From Chloroflexota bacterium (lineage in GTDB: Bacteria > Chloroflexota > Anaerolineae > Anaerolineales > DRMV01): a stretch of 26,100 nucleotides of DNA. Of the stretch, positions 15,273 to 24,029 are shown piece by piece; position 1 is the stretch's first letter, and every line of letters starts with the position of its first letter. Position numbers and translations under genes: made by a program. The notes below the pieces were generated by a model. That model ran no database searches. It worked only from the letters and a program-made list of their open reading frames with translations, and was not told the DNA's origin. The stretch spans positions 1 through 26,100 of the forward strand of contig JAADEN010000198.1 of assembly GCA_013153375.1 (NCBI GenBank), written 5' to 3'.

Positions 15273-17549
15273 ATGAACACTCGAAGCCACTGGCTGGCCT
15301 GGTGGGCCGCAATCGTAATGATGGCAACCCTGGTCGGGTGTCGGCGGGCGGTTCCCGAGACCGCGGCGCCGCCGACGGCCACGCGCGCGCCCACGCCCGC
15401 GGCCACGGCCACCGCCACCCCCGCGCCTCCTCCGCCGGAGGCCGTCACCGAAGCCTTCCTGCGAGCCTGGCCCAAAGAAGATTACTCCGCCATGTACGCC
15501 ATGCTCACGCAGGTCAGCCGCGACGCGCTCACCCCCGACGAATTCGCGGCCTACCTGCGGCATGTGCTGGTCGAGACCACCACCCAACAGGTGGACTTTG
15601 AACTCCTCTCGGCCCTGGTGCAAGACGCCCAGGCCCAGGTGCGCTACCGGCTGACCTACCACACCGTCATCTTCGGCGACCTGACCCGCGAAACGGCCAT
15701 GAGCCTGCGCCTGGAAGACGGCACCTGGCGGGTGCAGTGGGATCCGGCCATGCTGCTGCCCGAACTGACGGGCGGGCGGCGCCTGCGCCTGGAGGTCTTC
15801 CAGCCGCAACGCGGCGACATCCTGGACCGCGATGGTACGGTGCTGGCCACGGTCACCGAGGGCTACGCCATCGGCCTGGTGCCCGGCCAGATTCCCGAAG
15901 ATGCCGAGGACAAACTGCTGCGGCTCTTGGCCCGCATCACCGAGCGCCGCCCCGAGGACATCGCCCGCCTCTATGCCTATGCGCAGCCCGACTGGTATGT
16001 CGCGGTGGACGAACAGCCCGCGGAGCGGCTCCAGCCGTGGTACAACGCCCTGCTCAGTTTCAGCGGCGTCATCGTCCAGAGTTACACCGGCCGCCACTAC
16101 TACTGGGACGACAACACCGCCCACACCGTGGGCTATGTCAGCCCCATCCAGCCCGACGAGGTCGATGCCTATCGCCGCCGAGGGTACTCCATCGGCGCGC
16201 GGGTCGGGCGAGCCGGGCTGGAACGCTGGGGGGAAGACATCCTGCGCGGCCACAGCGGAGGCGTGCTGCAAGTGCTCGATCCGGCCACCCAAGAGGTGGT
16301 CGCCACCCTGGGCCAGGCCGACCCCGGCCTGCCCGGCACCATTTACAGCACCCTGGATCTGGACCTGCAACGCTGGACCTGCTTCGCCATCAAAGACTTC
16401 CGCGCCGGCGCGGCCATCGTGCTGGAGCGCGACACCGGCCGCGTCCTGGCCATGTGCTCCAGGCCGGGGTTCAACCCCAACGCGTTCGAACCCAACAACT
16501 ACAACAGCCGGGCCGAACTGCAGGCCATCTTCCAAGATCCCGCCAATCCGCTGCTCAACCGCGCGGCCCAAGGTCAATATCCCCCTGGTTCGGTGTTCAA
16601 ACTGGTGACCATGGCCGCAGCCCTGGAAACCGGCGTCATCGACCTGGACGACATCTACAACTGCGGCTACGAGTTCACCGAACTGGCCGGGGTCACCCTC
16701 ACCGACTGGACCCTGAAATACGACCTGCCGCCCAGCGGGCCGCTGGACATCATCGGCGGCCTGCGCCGGTCGTGCAACCCCTTCTTCTGGCATCTGGGTC
16801 TGGCCATGTACGACCAGGGCTACATCACCGCGGTGCACGACATGGCCCTGGCCTTCGGCCTGGGGCAACCCACGGGCATCGAGCAGATCGAAGAAGAGAG
16901 CGGCTACATCCCCGTGCCCGAGTCCGCGTTCGACGCGGTGAACCAGGCCATCGGCCAGGGCGATGTGCTGGTCACGCCGCTGCAAATCGCGCGCCTGGTC
17001 GCGGCCATCGGCAACGGCGGGCACCTGATGCGCCCCCAACTGGTCGAACAGGCCGTCGACGCCAATGGCCGCGTCATCGAGGCCTTCCAGCCCGAAGAGC
17101 AGGGCACCCTGCCCGTCTCGACCGAAACCCTGGCCGCGCTGCGGGAAGGCATGTACCAGGTGGTCCACCACCCCGACGGCACCGCGCATCATGTCTTCCC
17201 CAACTGGCCCATCCCCACCTACGGCAAGACGGGTACCGCGGAAACCATGGCCGGCGTCGAACCCCACGCCTGGTTCGTGGCCTTCACCGACGCCCAGGAC
17301 CCCGACCGGCCCGACATCGCGGTGGTGGTCGTGCTGGAATACGGCGGCTCGGGCGGCAACTTCGCCGCGCCCATCGCCCGCCGCATTCTGGAGGCCTACT
17401 TCTACGACAAACCCTACACCCTCTACCCGTGGGAAGAGAGTTTCGGCGTCAAACGCGAGGAGGAAGAAGAAGCCCCCCAGGACGGCGAAAACGCGCCGCC
17501 CGAAGACCAGGGCTTCACGCCCGGCGCGCCGACGCCGCCGAGAGGATGA
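15273..17549 (+). CDS. Penicillin-binding protein, class B transpeptidase with MecA-type N-terminal domain (lipoprotein)
   Basis: 758 residues. It starts with a short lipoprotein signal ending LVGC (C23), then a Thr/Ala/Pro-rich linker (24-55). An NTF2/MecA_N-like domain follows (about 56-165, VTEAFLRAWPKEDYSAMY), then a PBP dimerisation region beginning RGDILDRDG (180-188), then the transpeptidase domain. The catalytic motifs are intact: S440-V-F-K443, S500-C-N502 and K652-T-G654. A Glu/Pro-rich tail ends the protein. The enzyme cross-links peptidoglycan outside the membrane and is the target of beta-lactams. The order of domains is that of PBP2a/PBP3-type proteins of Gram-positives, but membrane attachment by lipid rather than a TM helix is noteworthy. 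GGAG precedes the ATG closely. A TACAAT at 15177-15182 inside a 14-base near-palindrome could be its promoter, but there is no good -35. Confidence 0.93.
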   Translation: MNTRSHWLAWWAAIVMMATLVGCRRAVPETAAPPTATRAPTPAATATATPAPPPPEAVTEAFLRAWPKEDYSAMYAMLTQVSRDALTPDEFAAYLRHVLVETTTQQVDFELLSALVQDAQAQVRYRLTYHTVIFGDLTRETAMSLRLEDGTWRVQWDPAMLLPELTGGRRLRLEVFQPQRGDILDRDGTVLATVTEGYAIGLVPGQIPEDAEDKLLRLLARITERRPEDIARLYAYAQPDWYVAVDEQPAERLQPWYNALLSFSGVIVQSYTGRHYYWDDNTAHTVGYVSPIQPDEVDAYRRRGYSIGARVGRAGLERWGEDILRGHSGGVLQVLDPATQEVVATLGQADPGLPGTIYSTLDLDLQRWTCFAIKDFRAGAAIVLERDTGRVLAMCSRPGFNPNAFEPNNYNSRAELQAIFQDPANPLLNRAAQGQYPPGSVFKLVTMAAALETGVIDLDDIYNCGYEFTELAGVTLTDWTLKYDLPPSGPLDIIGGLRRSCNPFFWHLGLAMYDQGYITAVHDMALAFGLGQPTGIEQIEEESGYIPVPESAFDAVNQAIGQGDVLVTPLQIARLVAAIGNGGHLMRPQLVEQAVDANGRVIEAFQPEEQGTLPVSTETLAALREGMYQVVHHPDGTAHHVFPNWPIPTYGKTGTAETMAGVEPHAWFVAFTDAQDPDRPDIAVVVVLEYGGSGGNFAAPIARRILEAYFYDKPYTLYPWEESFGVKREEEEEAPQDGENAPPEDQGFTPGAPTPPRG

Positions 17550-17553
17550 ACAT

Positions 17554-17589
17554 CAGGGCACGACCGCGGTCGTGCCCTGTTCGTTTTCG
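17554..17589 (+). terminator. Intrinsic terminator with a perfect 26-bp palindrome
   Basis: Bases 17554-17579 form a perfect palindrome with half-site CAGGGCACGACCG, immediately followed by a T-rich tract (TTCGTTTTCGTT). It lies 4 bases after the penicillin-binding protein stop and should end the rpoD-maf-PBP transcription unit. The stem has effectively no loop, so the folded RNA must open a few central pairs. Confidence 0.85.
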
Positions 17590-17625
17590 TTGAAGTGCGT
17601 TTTTCGAGCCCCCAAGGAGGACGCC

Positions 17626-18000
17626 ATGCAACGCCGAGCCTCGTTCTTTCGCTCCCTGCACTGGGCCGCGGGCTTGTGGGCCGCGACCGTGTCCCTGTTC
17701 CTGGTCCTCGGCCGCGTGCCCGGCATGACCGCGTACTGGCGCTGGTTGTTCGTGGGCCTGATGCTGTGGATGTGGATGCGCCTGGTCCCCCTGGCCACCG
17801 CGCGGCCCATGAACCCGCTCAAGGCCGCCTTCATCCTCGGCGGCCTGGCCTCCTTCGTGCTGGCCTTCTTCCACGCCACCGAAGGCTTCGTCCACGAAGC
17901 CCTGGCCGGCGTGTTGTTGTTCATGTTCATCGAGAACGCGGTCGCGGTCACTGCGGACCCCTACTACAAGGCCGCGCGCCGCGAGCGCGGCGAGTGCTGA
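17626..18000 (+). CDS. Small membrane protein of unknown function
   Basis: 124 residues from ATG at 17626, preceded by the best ribosome site in the window (AAGGAGG, 5-base spacer). There are four hydrophobic segments (about 12-28, 38-58, 66-84 and 90-108). The N-terminus is basic (MQRRASFFRSLHW) and the C-tail is hydrophilic (ADPYYKAARRERGEC). I do not recognise a family. Its size and four-helix layout resemble many uncharacterised Chloroflexota inner-membrane proteins. It follows the penicillin-binding protein terminator, so it needs its own promoter or read-through; none is obvious in the 46-base gap. Its stop lies 3 bases from the convergent rarA stop. The strong ribosome site and regular hydrophobicity support a real gene. 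Confidence 0.75.
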   Translation: MQRRASFFRSLHWAAGLWAATVSLFLVLGRVPGMTAYWRWLFVGLMLWMWMRLVPLATARPMNPLKAAFILGGLASFVLAFFHATEGFVHEALAGVLLFMFIENAVAVTADPYYKAARRERGEC

Positions 18001-18003
18001 GGT

Positions 18004-19371
18004 TCAGGGGGACGCCTCCGGGCGGGCCGGGTCGGACGGGGGCGGCTCGGCTTCGTCCGCCCACCAGGCCTGCAGCCGCTGGGCGATGATGCGCTCGTAG
18101 CCCTGGTCCGAGGGCGTGTAGAAGCGCGCCCTTTGCGCCTCGGGCGGCCGGTACGCCTGGCGCACGAAGTGCCCCGGCTCGGCGTGGGGGTAGCGATAGC
18201 CCTGACCGTGGCCCAAAGCCTCCCGATCCCGATGCCCATCCCGCAAGTGCAGGGGCACCGGGCCGACGCCATGCGCCCGGACGAAATCCTGCGCCGCGAA
18301 GAGGGCCTTGGTGCTGTTGGACTTGGGCGCGGTGGCCAGGTAGAGGGTGGCCTGGGCCAGATGATACCGCCCTTCGGGCAGGCCCACCCGGTCGAAAGCC
18401 TGGGCCGCGGCCACGGTGTGCACCAGGGCCTGAGGGTCGGCCAGGCCGATGTCCTCCGCGGCCAGGATGAGCAAACGGCGCAGGATGAAGCGCGGGTCTT
18501 CGCCAGCCTCCAACATCACGGCCAGCCAGTAGAGGGCCGCGTCGGGGTCCGAGCCGCGCACCGACTTGATGAACGCGGAGATGGTGTCGTAGTGCGCATC
18601 GCCCTTTTTGTCGTAGCGCACCGCGCGGCGTTGCAGCACGGCCTGCATCCAGTCCTTGTCCACCCGGCGGACGCCCTCCGCGTCGGCCGCCGCGCTCTCC
18701 ACGGCCAACTCCAGCGCGTTGAGCGCGCGCCGCGCGTCGCCGCCCGCGGCCTGGGCCAGGAAGTCCAGCGCCTCGTCGGTCACCACCACGGCCTGGCCGC
18801 CGTAGCCCCGCGGGTCGGTGAGGGCCCGCGTCAACACCTGACGCACCTGCTCCGGGGTGAGCGGGTGCAGTTGAAACACCTGCGAGCGCGACACCAGCGC
18901 GGGAATGACCTCGAAGTAGGGATTTTCGGTGGTCGCGCCGATGAAGATGAGGGTGCCGTCTTCCACATAGGGCAGCAGCGCGTCCTGCTGGGCCTTGTTC
19001 CAGCGATGCACCTCGTCCACGAAGAGCACCGTGCGCCGGCCGAAGTACTTGCGCTGCTCGCGCGCGGTCTCGATGGCCCGCACCAGGTCGGCCTTGCCGG
19101 CCAGCACCGCGGAGAGGGGGATGAAGTGGGCATCCCACGAGCGGGCCAGAATGTGGGCCAGGGTGGTCTTGCCCGTGCCCGGCGGCCCCCACAAGATGAG
19201 GGACGGAAACCCGCGGCCCTGCTCCACCGCCCGGCGCAAGGGCTTGCCCGGCCCGACCAGGTGCTCCTGCCCCACGAATTCGTCCAGGGTGCGGGGCCGC
19301 AGGCGCGCGGCCAGGGGCATGTGCTGCGCGGCTTCTTGCTGTTGGGCGTGGTCGAACAAATCGTGGGTCAT
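18004..19371 (-). CDS. rarA: Replication-associated recombination protein A (RarA/MgsA), AAA+ ATPase
   Basis: 455 residues from ATG at 19371, preceded by AGGAGGT; an upstream TTG at 19386 is less likely. The N-terminal motif LAARLRPRTLDEFVGQEHLVG is typical of RarA. Walker A is GPPGTGKT (62-69), Walker B is VLFVDEVH (115-122), sensor 1 is GATTEN (145-150), and an arginine finger lies in SRSQVF (about 162). The C-terminal tetramerisation and MgsA domain contains KGDAHYDTISAFIKSVRGSD and YWLAVMLEAGEDP. By family knowledge it acts at stalled replication forks with SSB and clamp-related proteins. Length and motifs are normal. It is convergent with the small membrane protein gene and downstream of the liv operon terminator, so it is probably transcribed alone. 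A TAGAAT at 19422-19427 (minus strand) may be its -10, with no clear -35. Confidence 0.97.
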   Translation of the reverse strand: MTHDLFDHAQQQEAAQHMPLAARLRPRTLDEFVGQEHLVGPGKPLRRAVEQGRGFPSLILWGPPGTGKTTLAHILARSWDAHFIPLSAVLAGKADLVRAIETAREQRKYFGRRTVLFVDEVHRWNKAQQDALLPYVEDGTLIFIGATTENPYFEVIPALVSRSQVFQLHPLTPEQVRQVLTRALTDPRGYGGQAVVVTDEALDFLAQAAGGDARRALNALELAVESAAADAEGVRRVDKDWMQAVLQRRAVRYDKKGDAHYDTISAFIKSVRGSDPDAALYWLAVMLEAGEDPRFILRRLLILAAEDIGLADPQALVHTVAAAQAFDRVGLPEGRYHLAQATLYLATAPKSNSTKALFAAQDFVRAHGVGPVPLHLRDGHRDREALGHGQGYRYPHAEPGHFVRQAYRPPEAQRARFYTPSDQGYERIIAQRLQAWWADEAEPPPSDPARPEASP

Positions 19372-19495
19372 GGGACCTCCTACCAAAACGACATGGCCGC
19401 GCCAGTCCGAACGCGTCTTCCATTCTACCCCACATCCCAGGCAACCGGCCTCGACGCGCCATCATCCACGAGGCGGCCCCTCGCCGGGGTTCCTC

Positions 19496-19526
19496 CAAAA
19501 ACAAAGAGGGCCCCGCTGGGGCCCTC
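19496..19526 (-). terminator. Intrinsic terminator of the liv operon
   Basis: On the minus strand, GAGGGCCCC-AGC-GGGGCCCTC forms a perfect 9-bp stem with a 3-base loop (19526-19506). TTTGTTTTT follows at 19505-19497. It lies about 20 bases after the livF stop and separates the liv operon from rarA. Confidence 0.93.
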
Positions 19527-19546
19527 CCGTCGCCACAAAGGCAGGG

Positions 19547-20260
<714 letters not shown>

Positions 20261-20275
20261 GACGCGCCTCCCTCG

Positions 20276-21085
20276 TCACGCGGCTTGAGCCGGGGCCTCG
20301 GCCGCCGACAGGCCCGATGCCGCACCCCGCCCCAGGTAGGCTTCGATGACCCGCGGATTGCGCTGAATTTCCTCGGGCTTGCCCTCGGCGATCTTGGTGC
20401 CGAAGTCCAGCACGGTGATCTTCTCGCTGATGGTCATCACCACCTTCATGTCGTGCTCGATGAGCAAGATGGTCAGGTTCCAGTCGTCCCGCAGTTTGCG
20501 GATGAACTCGATCATCTCCGCGGTCTCTTGGGGGTTCATGCCCGCGGTGGGCTCGTCGAGCAGCAACAGTTTGGGTTCGCTGGCCAGCGCGCGGGCGATC
20601 TCCAGGCGCCGTTGCGCGCCGTAAGGCAGGCTGTTGGCCTGATGGTTGGCCCAATCGGTCAGTCCGATGTAGTCCAGCAGTTCCCAGGCCCGCCGCAGCA
20701 CCTTCCGCTCCTGGCGCACGAACGCGGGCGTGTGGATGACCGCATCCCACCAGTGCAGCGAAAGCCGCGGGTGCATGCCCACCATGACATTTTCGATCGC
20801 GCTCATCTTGCCGAAGAGGCGGATGTTCTGATAGGTGCGGGCAATGCCCATGGTGGTGATCTTGTCGGGCCGCAGGCCCTGGATTTCCTTGCCCTCGAAT
20901 TCGATGACGCCTTCCTCGGGCACATAGAAGCCGGTGATGCAGTTGAAGAAAGTGGTCTTGCCCGCGCCGTTGGGTCCGATGACGCTGGCGATGGCGTGCT
21001 CTTCGATTTCGAAGTCCAATTCGTTGACGGCCACCAGACCGCCGAAGCGCTTGGTCACCTTTCGGGCTACGAGAATGGGAGCCAT
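20276..21085 (-). CDS. livG: Branched-chain amino acid-type ABC transporter ATP-binding protein LivG
   Basis: 269 residues from ATG at 21085, with GAGGAGG 5 bases upstream; a longer form to 21118 would overlap livM and is less likely. Walker A is GPNGAGKT (37-44), the Q-loop region is IARTYQNIRLF (81-91), the signature is LPYGAQRRLEIARAL (153-167), Walker B is LLLLDEP (173-179), AGMNP follows, and the switch histidine is H211. It pairs with LivF on the cytoplasmic face of the permease. Ten bases separate it from livM. A C-terminal extension rich in Ala (AAEAPAQAA) is short and probably unstructured. Length is slightly above the typical 255. Confidence 0.97.
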   Translation of the reverse strand: MAPILVARKVTKRFGGLVAVNELDFEIEEHAIASVIGPNGAGKTTFFNCITGFYVPEEGVIEFEGKEIQGLRPDKITTMGIARTYQNIRLFGKMSAIENVMVGMHPRLSLHWWDAVIHTPAFVRQERKVLRRAWELLDYIGLTDWANHQANSLPYGAQRRLEIARALASEPKLLLLDEPTAGMNPQETAEMIEFIRKLRDDWNLTILLIEHDMKVVMTISEKITVLDFGTKIAEGKPEEIQRNPRVIEAYLGRGAASGLSAAEAPAQAA

Positions 21086-21095
21086 GTTCGCCTCC

Positions 21096-22769
21096 TCAGA
21101 GGGCCGAGGCTTCCGCATCCTCTTCTTGAGGACGCGGGTACACTTTCAACCGCTTGGGCCAGAAGCCCTCGGGCTTGACCAACATCATGGCGATGAGCGC
21201 GATGCCGTAGAACAGCATCCGGTACTCGGAGAATTCCCGCAGCAGTTCGGGCAACCCCACCAGGGCCAACGCGCCCACCACCACGCCCGGCAGGCTGCCG
21301 ATGCCGCCCACGATGATGAGGGAGAGCACATTGATGGAGATGATGAGGTTGAAGGTGTGCGGATACACCGAGCCCACCTTGGCCGCGAAAATCGCGCCGC
21401 TCAAGCCCGAAAAGGCCGCGCCGAAACCAAAGGCCAGCAGTTTGGTGGTCACCAAGTGAATGCCCATGGCCTCGGCCACATCCTCGTCCTCCCGGAGGGC
21501 CTGCCACGCCCGCCCCACCCGCGAGTGGTACAGGCGGCTGGCCACGAACCAAGTGACCAGAATGCCCGCCAGGATGAGGTAGTACAACTGATATTCTTCC
21601 TTCAAGACCCAGTTGCCGATCTTGGGCTTGGGGATGTCCAGCACGCCCAGCGCGCCGCCCATGAAGGGTTTGAGCCAGTCGGAGTTGGCCAGGATACGGA
21701 TGATTTCGCCGAAGCCCAGGGTCACGATGGCCAGATAGTCGCCTCGCATCCGCAGCACCGGGATGCCCAGCACCACCCCGGCCGTCAAGGCCAGAAGGAT
21801 GGCCACGGGCAGAGCCTGCCAGAACGAGTAACCGTGGCCCAAGGGGCCCAAGGAGGTCATCAGCGCGACGGTGTACGCGCCAATGGCGAAGAAGGCCACA
21901 TAGCCCAGGTCCAGCAGGCCGGCGAAGCCGACCACGATGTTCAGCCCCAGGCCCATGATGATGTACAGGCCCACCAGGTTGACCACGCTGTTGAGGTAAG
22001 TGTCCTTGTTCAGAATCCAAACGGGCAGGATCAGCAAGAAGAGCAACAGCGCGCCCAGTTGGAGCGTGGTGCGCAGGGGCGAAGCGGCCTCGGCCTCCTG
22101 CGCCGCGACGGACTTGGTGACTTTGGGATGCTTTTGCCGCCACCAGGCCTGCAGCCCGAACAGGACGGTCAGCACGACGAAGAGGATGGCCGCGCCGGTG
22201 GGCTTCAGGCCCTTGTAGGCGAAGAAGGGCCCCAAGACCTTCTTCAGCACGGTGCGCTGCACCAGTTCGGCCAGCACGCCGAGCAGCAAAGTGGTGCTCG
22301 CGCCGCCCAGCAGCGCCTTGTGCAGCACCTCGGGCAAGATGGGCAGCACCGCGGCCACCCCGCCCAACACCGCGCCGGTCAAAATCAAGTAGAGCACGCC
22401 CCGGGCCACTTGTTCTTGATTGAAGAGCAGGAACTTGTACAGTTCGGGCTTGGCCGTGACGAACATCCAGCCCAAGTCAACCTTCCGGCCGATGAGGGGC
22501 AGCAGGGCCAGAATCGCCGCGCCCACGCCGCCCACGACCGCGCCCTGCAAGGGCACCAGCCAGGGGCGCTCCTGACGCCACGGGCTGCGCACCGCGGTGA
22601 TGTAGCCCATGCCCACGAAGACCAGCATGTACACCACATGGCCCAGGGAAAGTTTGCCGATGACGGGCCGCTGGCTCAAACTGAGCACCATGCCGGTCAG
22701 CGCCACATAAATCACGATGGCGCCGGTCAACAGGCCCGCTTTGAGGGTCGAACGCCAGATGGGGTTCAT
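21096..22769 (-). CDS. livM: Branched-chain amino acid-type ABC transporter permease LivM with N-terminal membrane extension
   Basis: 557 residues against about 300-430 usual. The LivM core starts near residue 250 and carries GLLDLGYVAFFAIGAY (284-299), RMRGDYLAIVTLGFGEIIRI and the ATPase-contact EAA-like loop GRAWQALREDEDVAEAMGI. The N-terminal 210 residues add about six hydrophobic segments (roughly 12-30, 43-60, 73-93, 122-144, 155-172, 192-209), and a charged linker (211-230) joins them to the core. No known domain is recognised in the extension. It forms the translocation pore with LivH. GGAGGAGG lies 5 bases before the ATG, and livH ends 15 bases upstream. There is no stop or frameshift at the junction, so the long form is read as one protein. 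Confidence 0.94.
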   Translation of the reverse strand: MNPIWRSTLKAGLLTGAIVIYVALTGMVLSLSQRPVIGKLSLGHVVYMLVFVGMGYITAVRSPWRQERPWLVPLQGAVVGGVGAAILALLPLIGRKVDLGWMFVTAKPELYKFLLFNQEQVARGVLYLILTGAVLGGVAAVLPILPEVLHKALLGGASTTLLLGVLAELVQRTVLKKVLGPFFAYKGLKPTGAAILFVVLTVLFGLQAWWRQKHPKVTKSVAAQEAEAASPLRTTLQLGALLLFLLILPVWILNKDTYLNSVVNLVGLYIIMGLGLNIVVGFAGLLDLGYVAFFAIGAYTVALMTSLGPLGHGYSFWQALPVAILLALTAGVVLGIPVLRMRGDYLAIVTLGFGEIIRILANSDWLKPFMGGALGVLDIPKPKIGNWVLKEEYQLYYLILAGILVTWFVASRLYHSRVGRAWQALREDEDVAEAMGIHLVTTKLLAFGFGAAFSGLSGAIFAAKVGSVYPHTFNLIISINVLSLIIVGGIGSLPGVVVGALALVGLPELLREFSEYRMLFYGIALIAMMLVKPEGFWPKRLKVYPRPQEEDAEASAL

Positions 22770-22784
22770 GGTCGGCCTCCTCCT

Positions 22785-23864
22785 TCACGCCCGCTTCTCG
22801 GACACGGCTTCACCCAGGATGCCCGTGGGCCGGAAGATGAGCACCATGACCAACATGGTGAACGCGATGACATCCTTGAGTTGCGACGGCGCGGGGATGC
22901 CCAGGCCCTCCAGAATCAAGGCCGGGCCCAAAGATTCGAAAATCCCCAAGAAATAACCGCCCAACATCGCGCCCGGGATGTTGCCGATCCCGCCCAGCAC
23001 CGCGGCCGTGAACGCCTTGATGCCCGGCACGAAGCCCATGAAGAACTTGACCTGGAAGAAGATGAGGGAGTAGAGCACCCCGGCCACGCCGGCCATGGAC
23101 GCGCCCAGGATGAAGGTGCGGACGATGATTTGGTCCACATCAATGCCCATGAGCGCGGCCACATCCTTGTTCTCGGCCACCGCGCGCATGGCCTTGCCGG
23201 TCTTGGTCTTTTGGACATACCAGTACAGACCGGCCATCATCAGCAGCGAGACCACGATGGTGAGCGCGTGGGACTTGCCGATGTCCAGGCCGAACACCGA
23301 GACCGAGCCTTTGAGCATGTCCATTTCGGGGAAGGCTCGCAGGCCCGAGCCGAAGAACGAACGGGCCGTGTATTGCAGCGTGAACGAGGCCCCGATCGCG
23401 GTGATGAGGGGCACCAGCCGCGGGGCTTTGCGCAAGGGACGATACGCGACGCGTTCCACGAGCACCGCGATGACCGACGAGGTCGTCATGGCCACCAGAA
23501 GGACGATGATGAGGGAGAGCACGGGATGGCCGTTCCAGTAACCGGCCTTGTCCAGAGCCAACGCGGTGAACAGCGCGCCGAACGCGCCGAACATGAAGAT
23601 TTCGCCGTGCGCGAAGTTGATCATGAACAGGATGCCGTACACCAGGGTGTACCCCAGAGCGATGAGCGCGTACACGCCGCCCTGGGAAATGCCGTACACC
23701 ACGAATTGGGCCCAGCGTTTGCTGTCATAGGTGGTGGTTTGCAACGAGCGCACGGTACCGTACACGGCCACGGCCAAAATGGCCAGGCCGAACAACCACA
23801 CGACGACATCGGTGATGTCGTAGCGCCGGCGCCAGTATTCCAAACGACGCTGCCATTGGTTCAT
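22785..23864 (-). CDS. livH: Branched-chain amino acid-type ABC transporter permease LivH
   Basis: 359 residues. The LivH core carries YGISQGGVYALIALGYTLVYG (57-77), MINFAHGE (81-88), a hallmark of this permease family, and the EAA-like coupling loop TGKAMRAVAENKDVAALMGI. Eight or nine hydrophobic segments are visible. An N-terminal extension of about 50 residues with one TM (about 18-36) precedes the usual start, so the protein is longer than the typical 300. GGAGG lies 7 bases before the ATG at 23864. It is the first gene after the hairpin that separates it from livJ, with 165 bases between them and no clear promoter of its own. It is therefore probably expressed by read-through from the livJ promoter. 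Confidence 0.96.
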   Translation of the reverse strand: MNQWQRRLEYWRRRYDITDVVVWLFGLAILAVAVYGTVRSLQTTTYDSKRWAQFVVYGISQGGVYALIALGYTLVYGILFMINFAHGEIFMFGAFGALFTALALDKAGYWNGHPVLSLIIVLLVAMTTSSVIAVLVERVAYRPLRKAPRLVPLITAIGASFTLQYTARSFFGSGLRAFPEMDMLKGSVSVFGLDIGKSHALTIVVSLLMMAGLYWYVQKTKTGKAMRAVAENKDVAALMGIDVDQIIVRTFILGASMAGVAGVLYSLIFFQVKFFMGFVPGIKAFTAAVLGGIGNIPGAMLGGYFLGIFESLGPALILEGLGIPAPSQLKDVIAFTMLVMVLIFRPTGILGEAVSEKRA

Positions 23865-23950
23865 CGGCCGTCCTCCAGCGCGTGAGATGGTGGGTAAGGG
23901 TGTGGGCCCAGGGGGACACGCCTATTCGCTTGAACCTCCCGAGGCGATAA

Positions 23951-23993
23951 AACACACAGGGAGGATGCCGGGGGACGATCCCCGGCATCCTCC
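23951..23993 (-). terminator. Terminator-like hairpin between livJ and livH
   Basis: On the minus strand, GGAGGATGCCGGGG (23993-23980) pairs perfectly with CCCCGGCATCCTCC (23973-23960) around a 6-base loop. This 14-bp stem is followed by GTGTGTTTTAT (about 23958-23946). It lies about 36 bases after the livJ stop. The interrupted U-tract suggests partial termination, which would make livJ mRNA more abundant than livHMGF. Confidence 0.85.
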
Positions 23994-24029
23994 TGACTCA
24001 CGGACGAGTACCGGAGACGGTCAAGGCTT

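Noticed and set aside
12525..17267. Minus-strand open frame of 1580 codons across the DUF4340, rpoD, maf and PBP genes
   Set aside because: It runs through four well-supported plus-strand genes and their gaps, and the product is Gly/Gln/His-rich without domains.
18001..18003. A bidirectional terminator between the small membrane protein gene and rarA
   Set aside because: Only three bases separate the stops and no hairpin is seen in the flanking coding ends.
20934..23885. Plus-strand open frame of 983 codons opposite livG, livM and livH
   Set aside because: Antisense to three intact transporter genes. The His/Gln/Glu/Asp-rich repetitive product reflects reverse-complemented hydrophobic codons.
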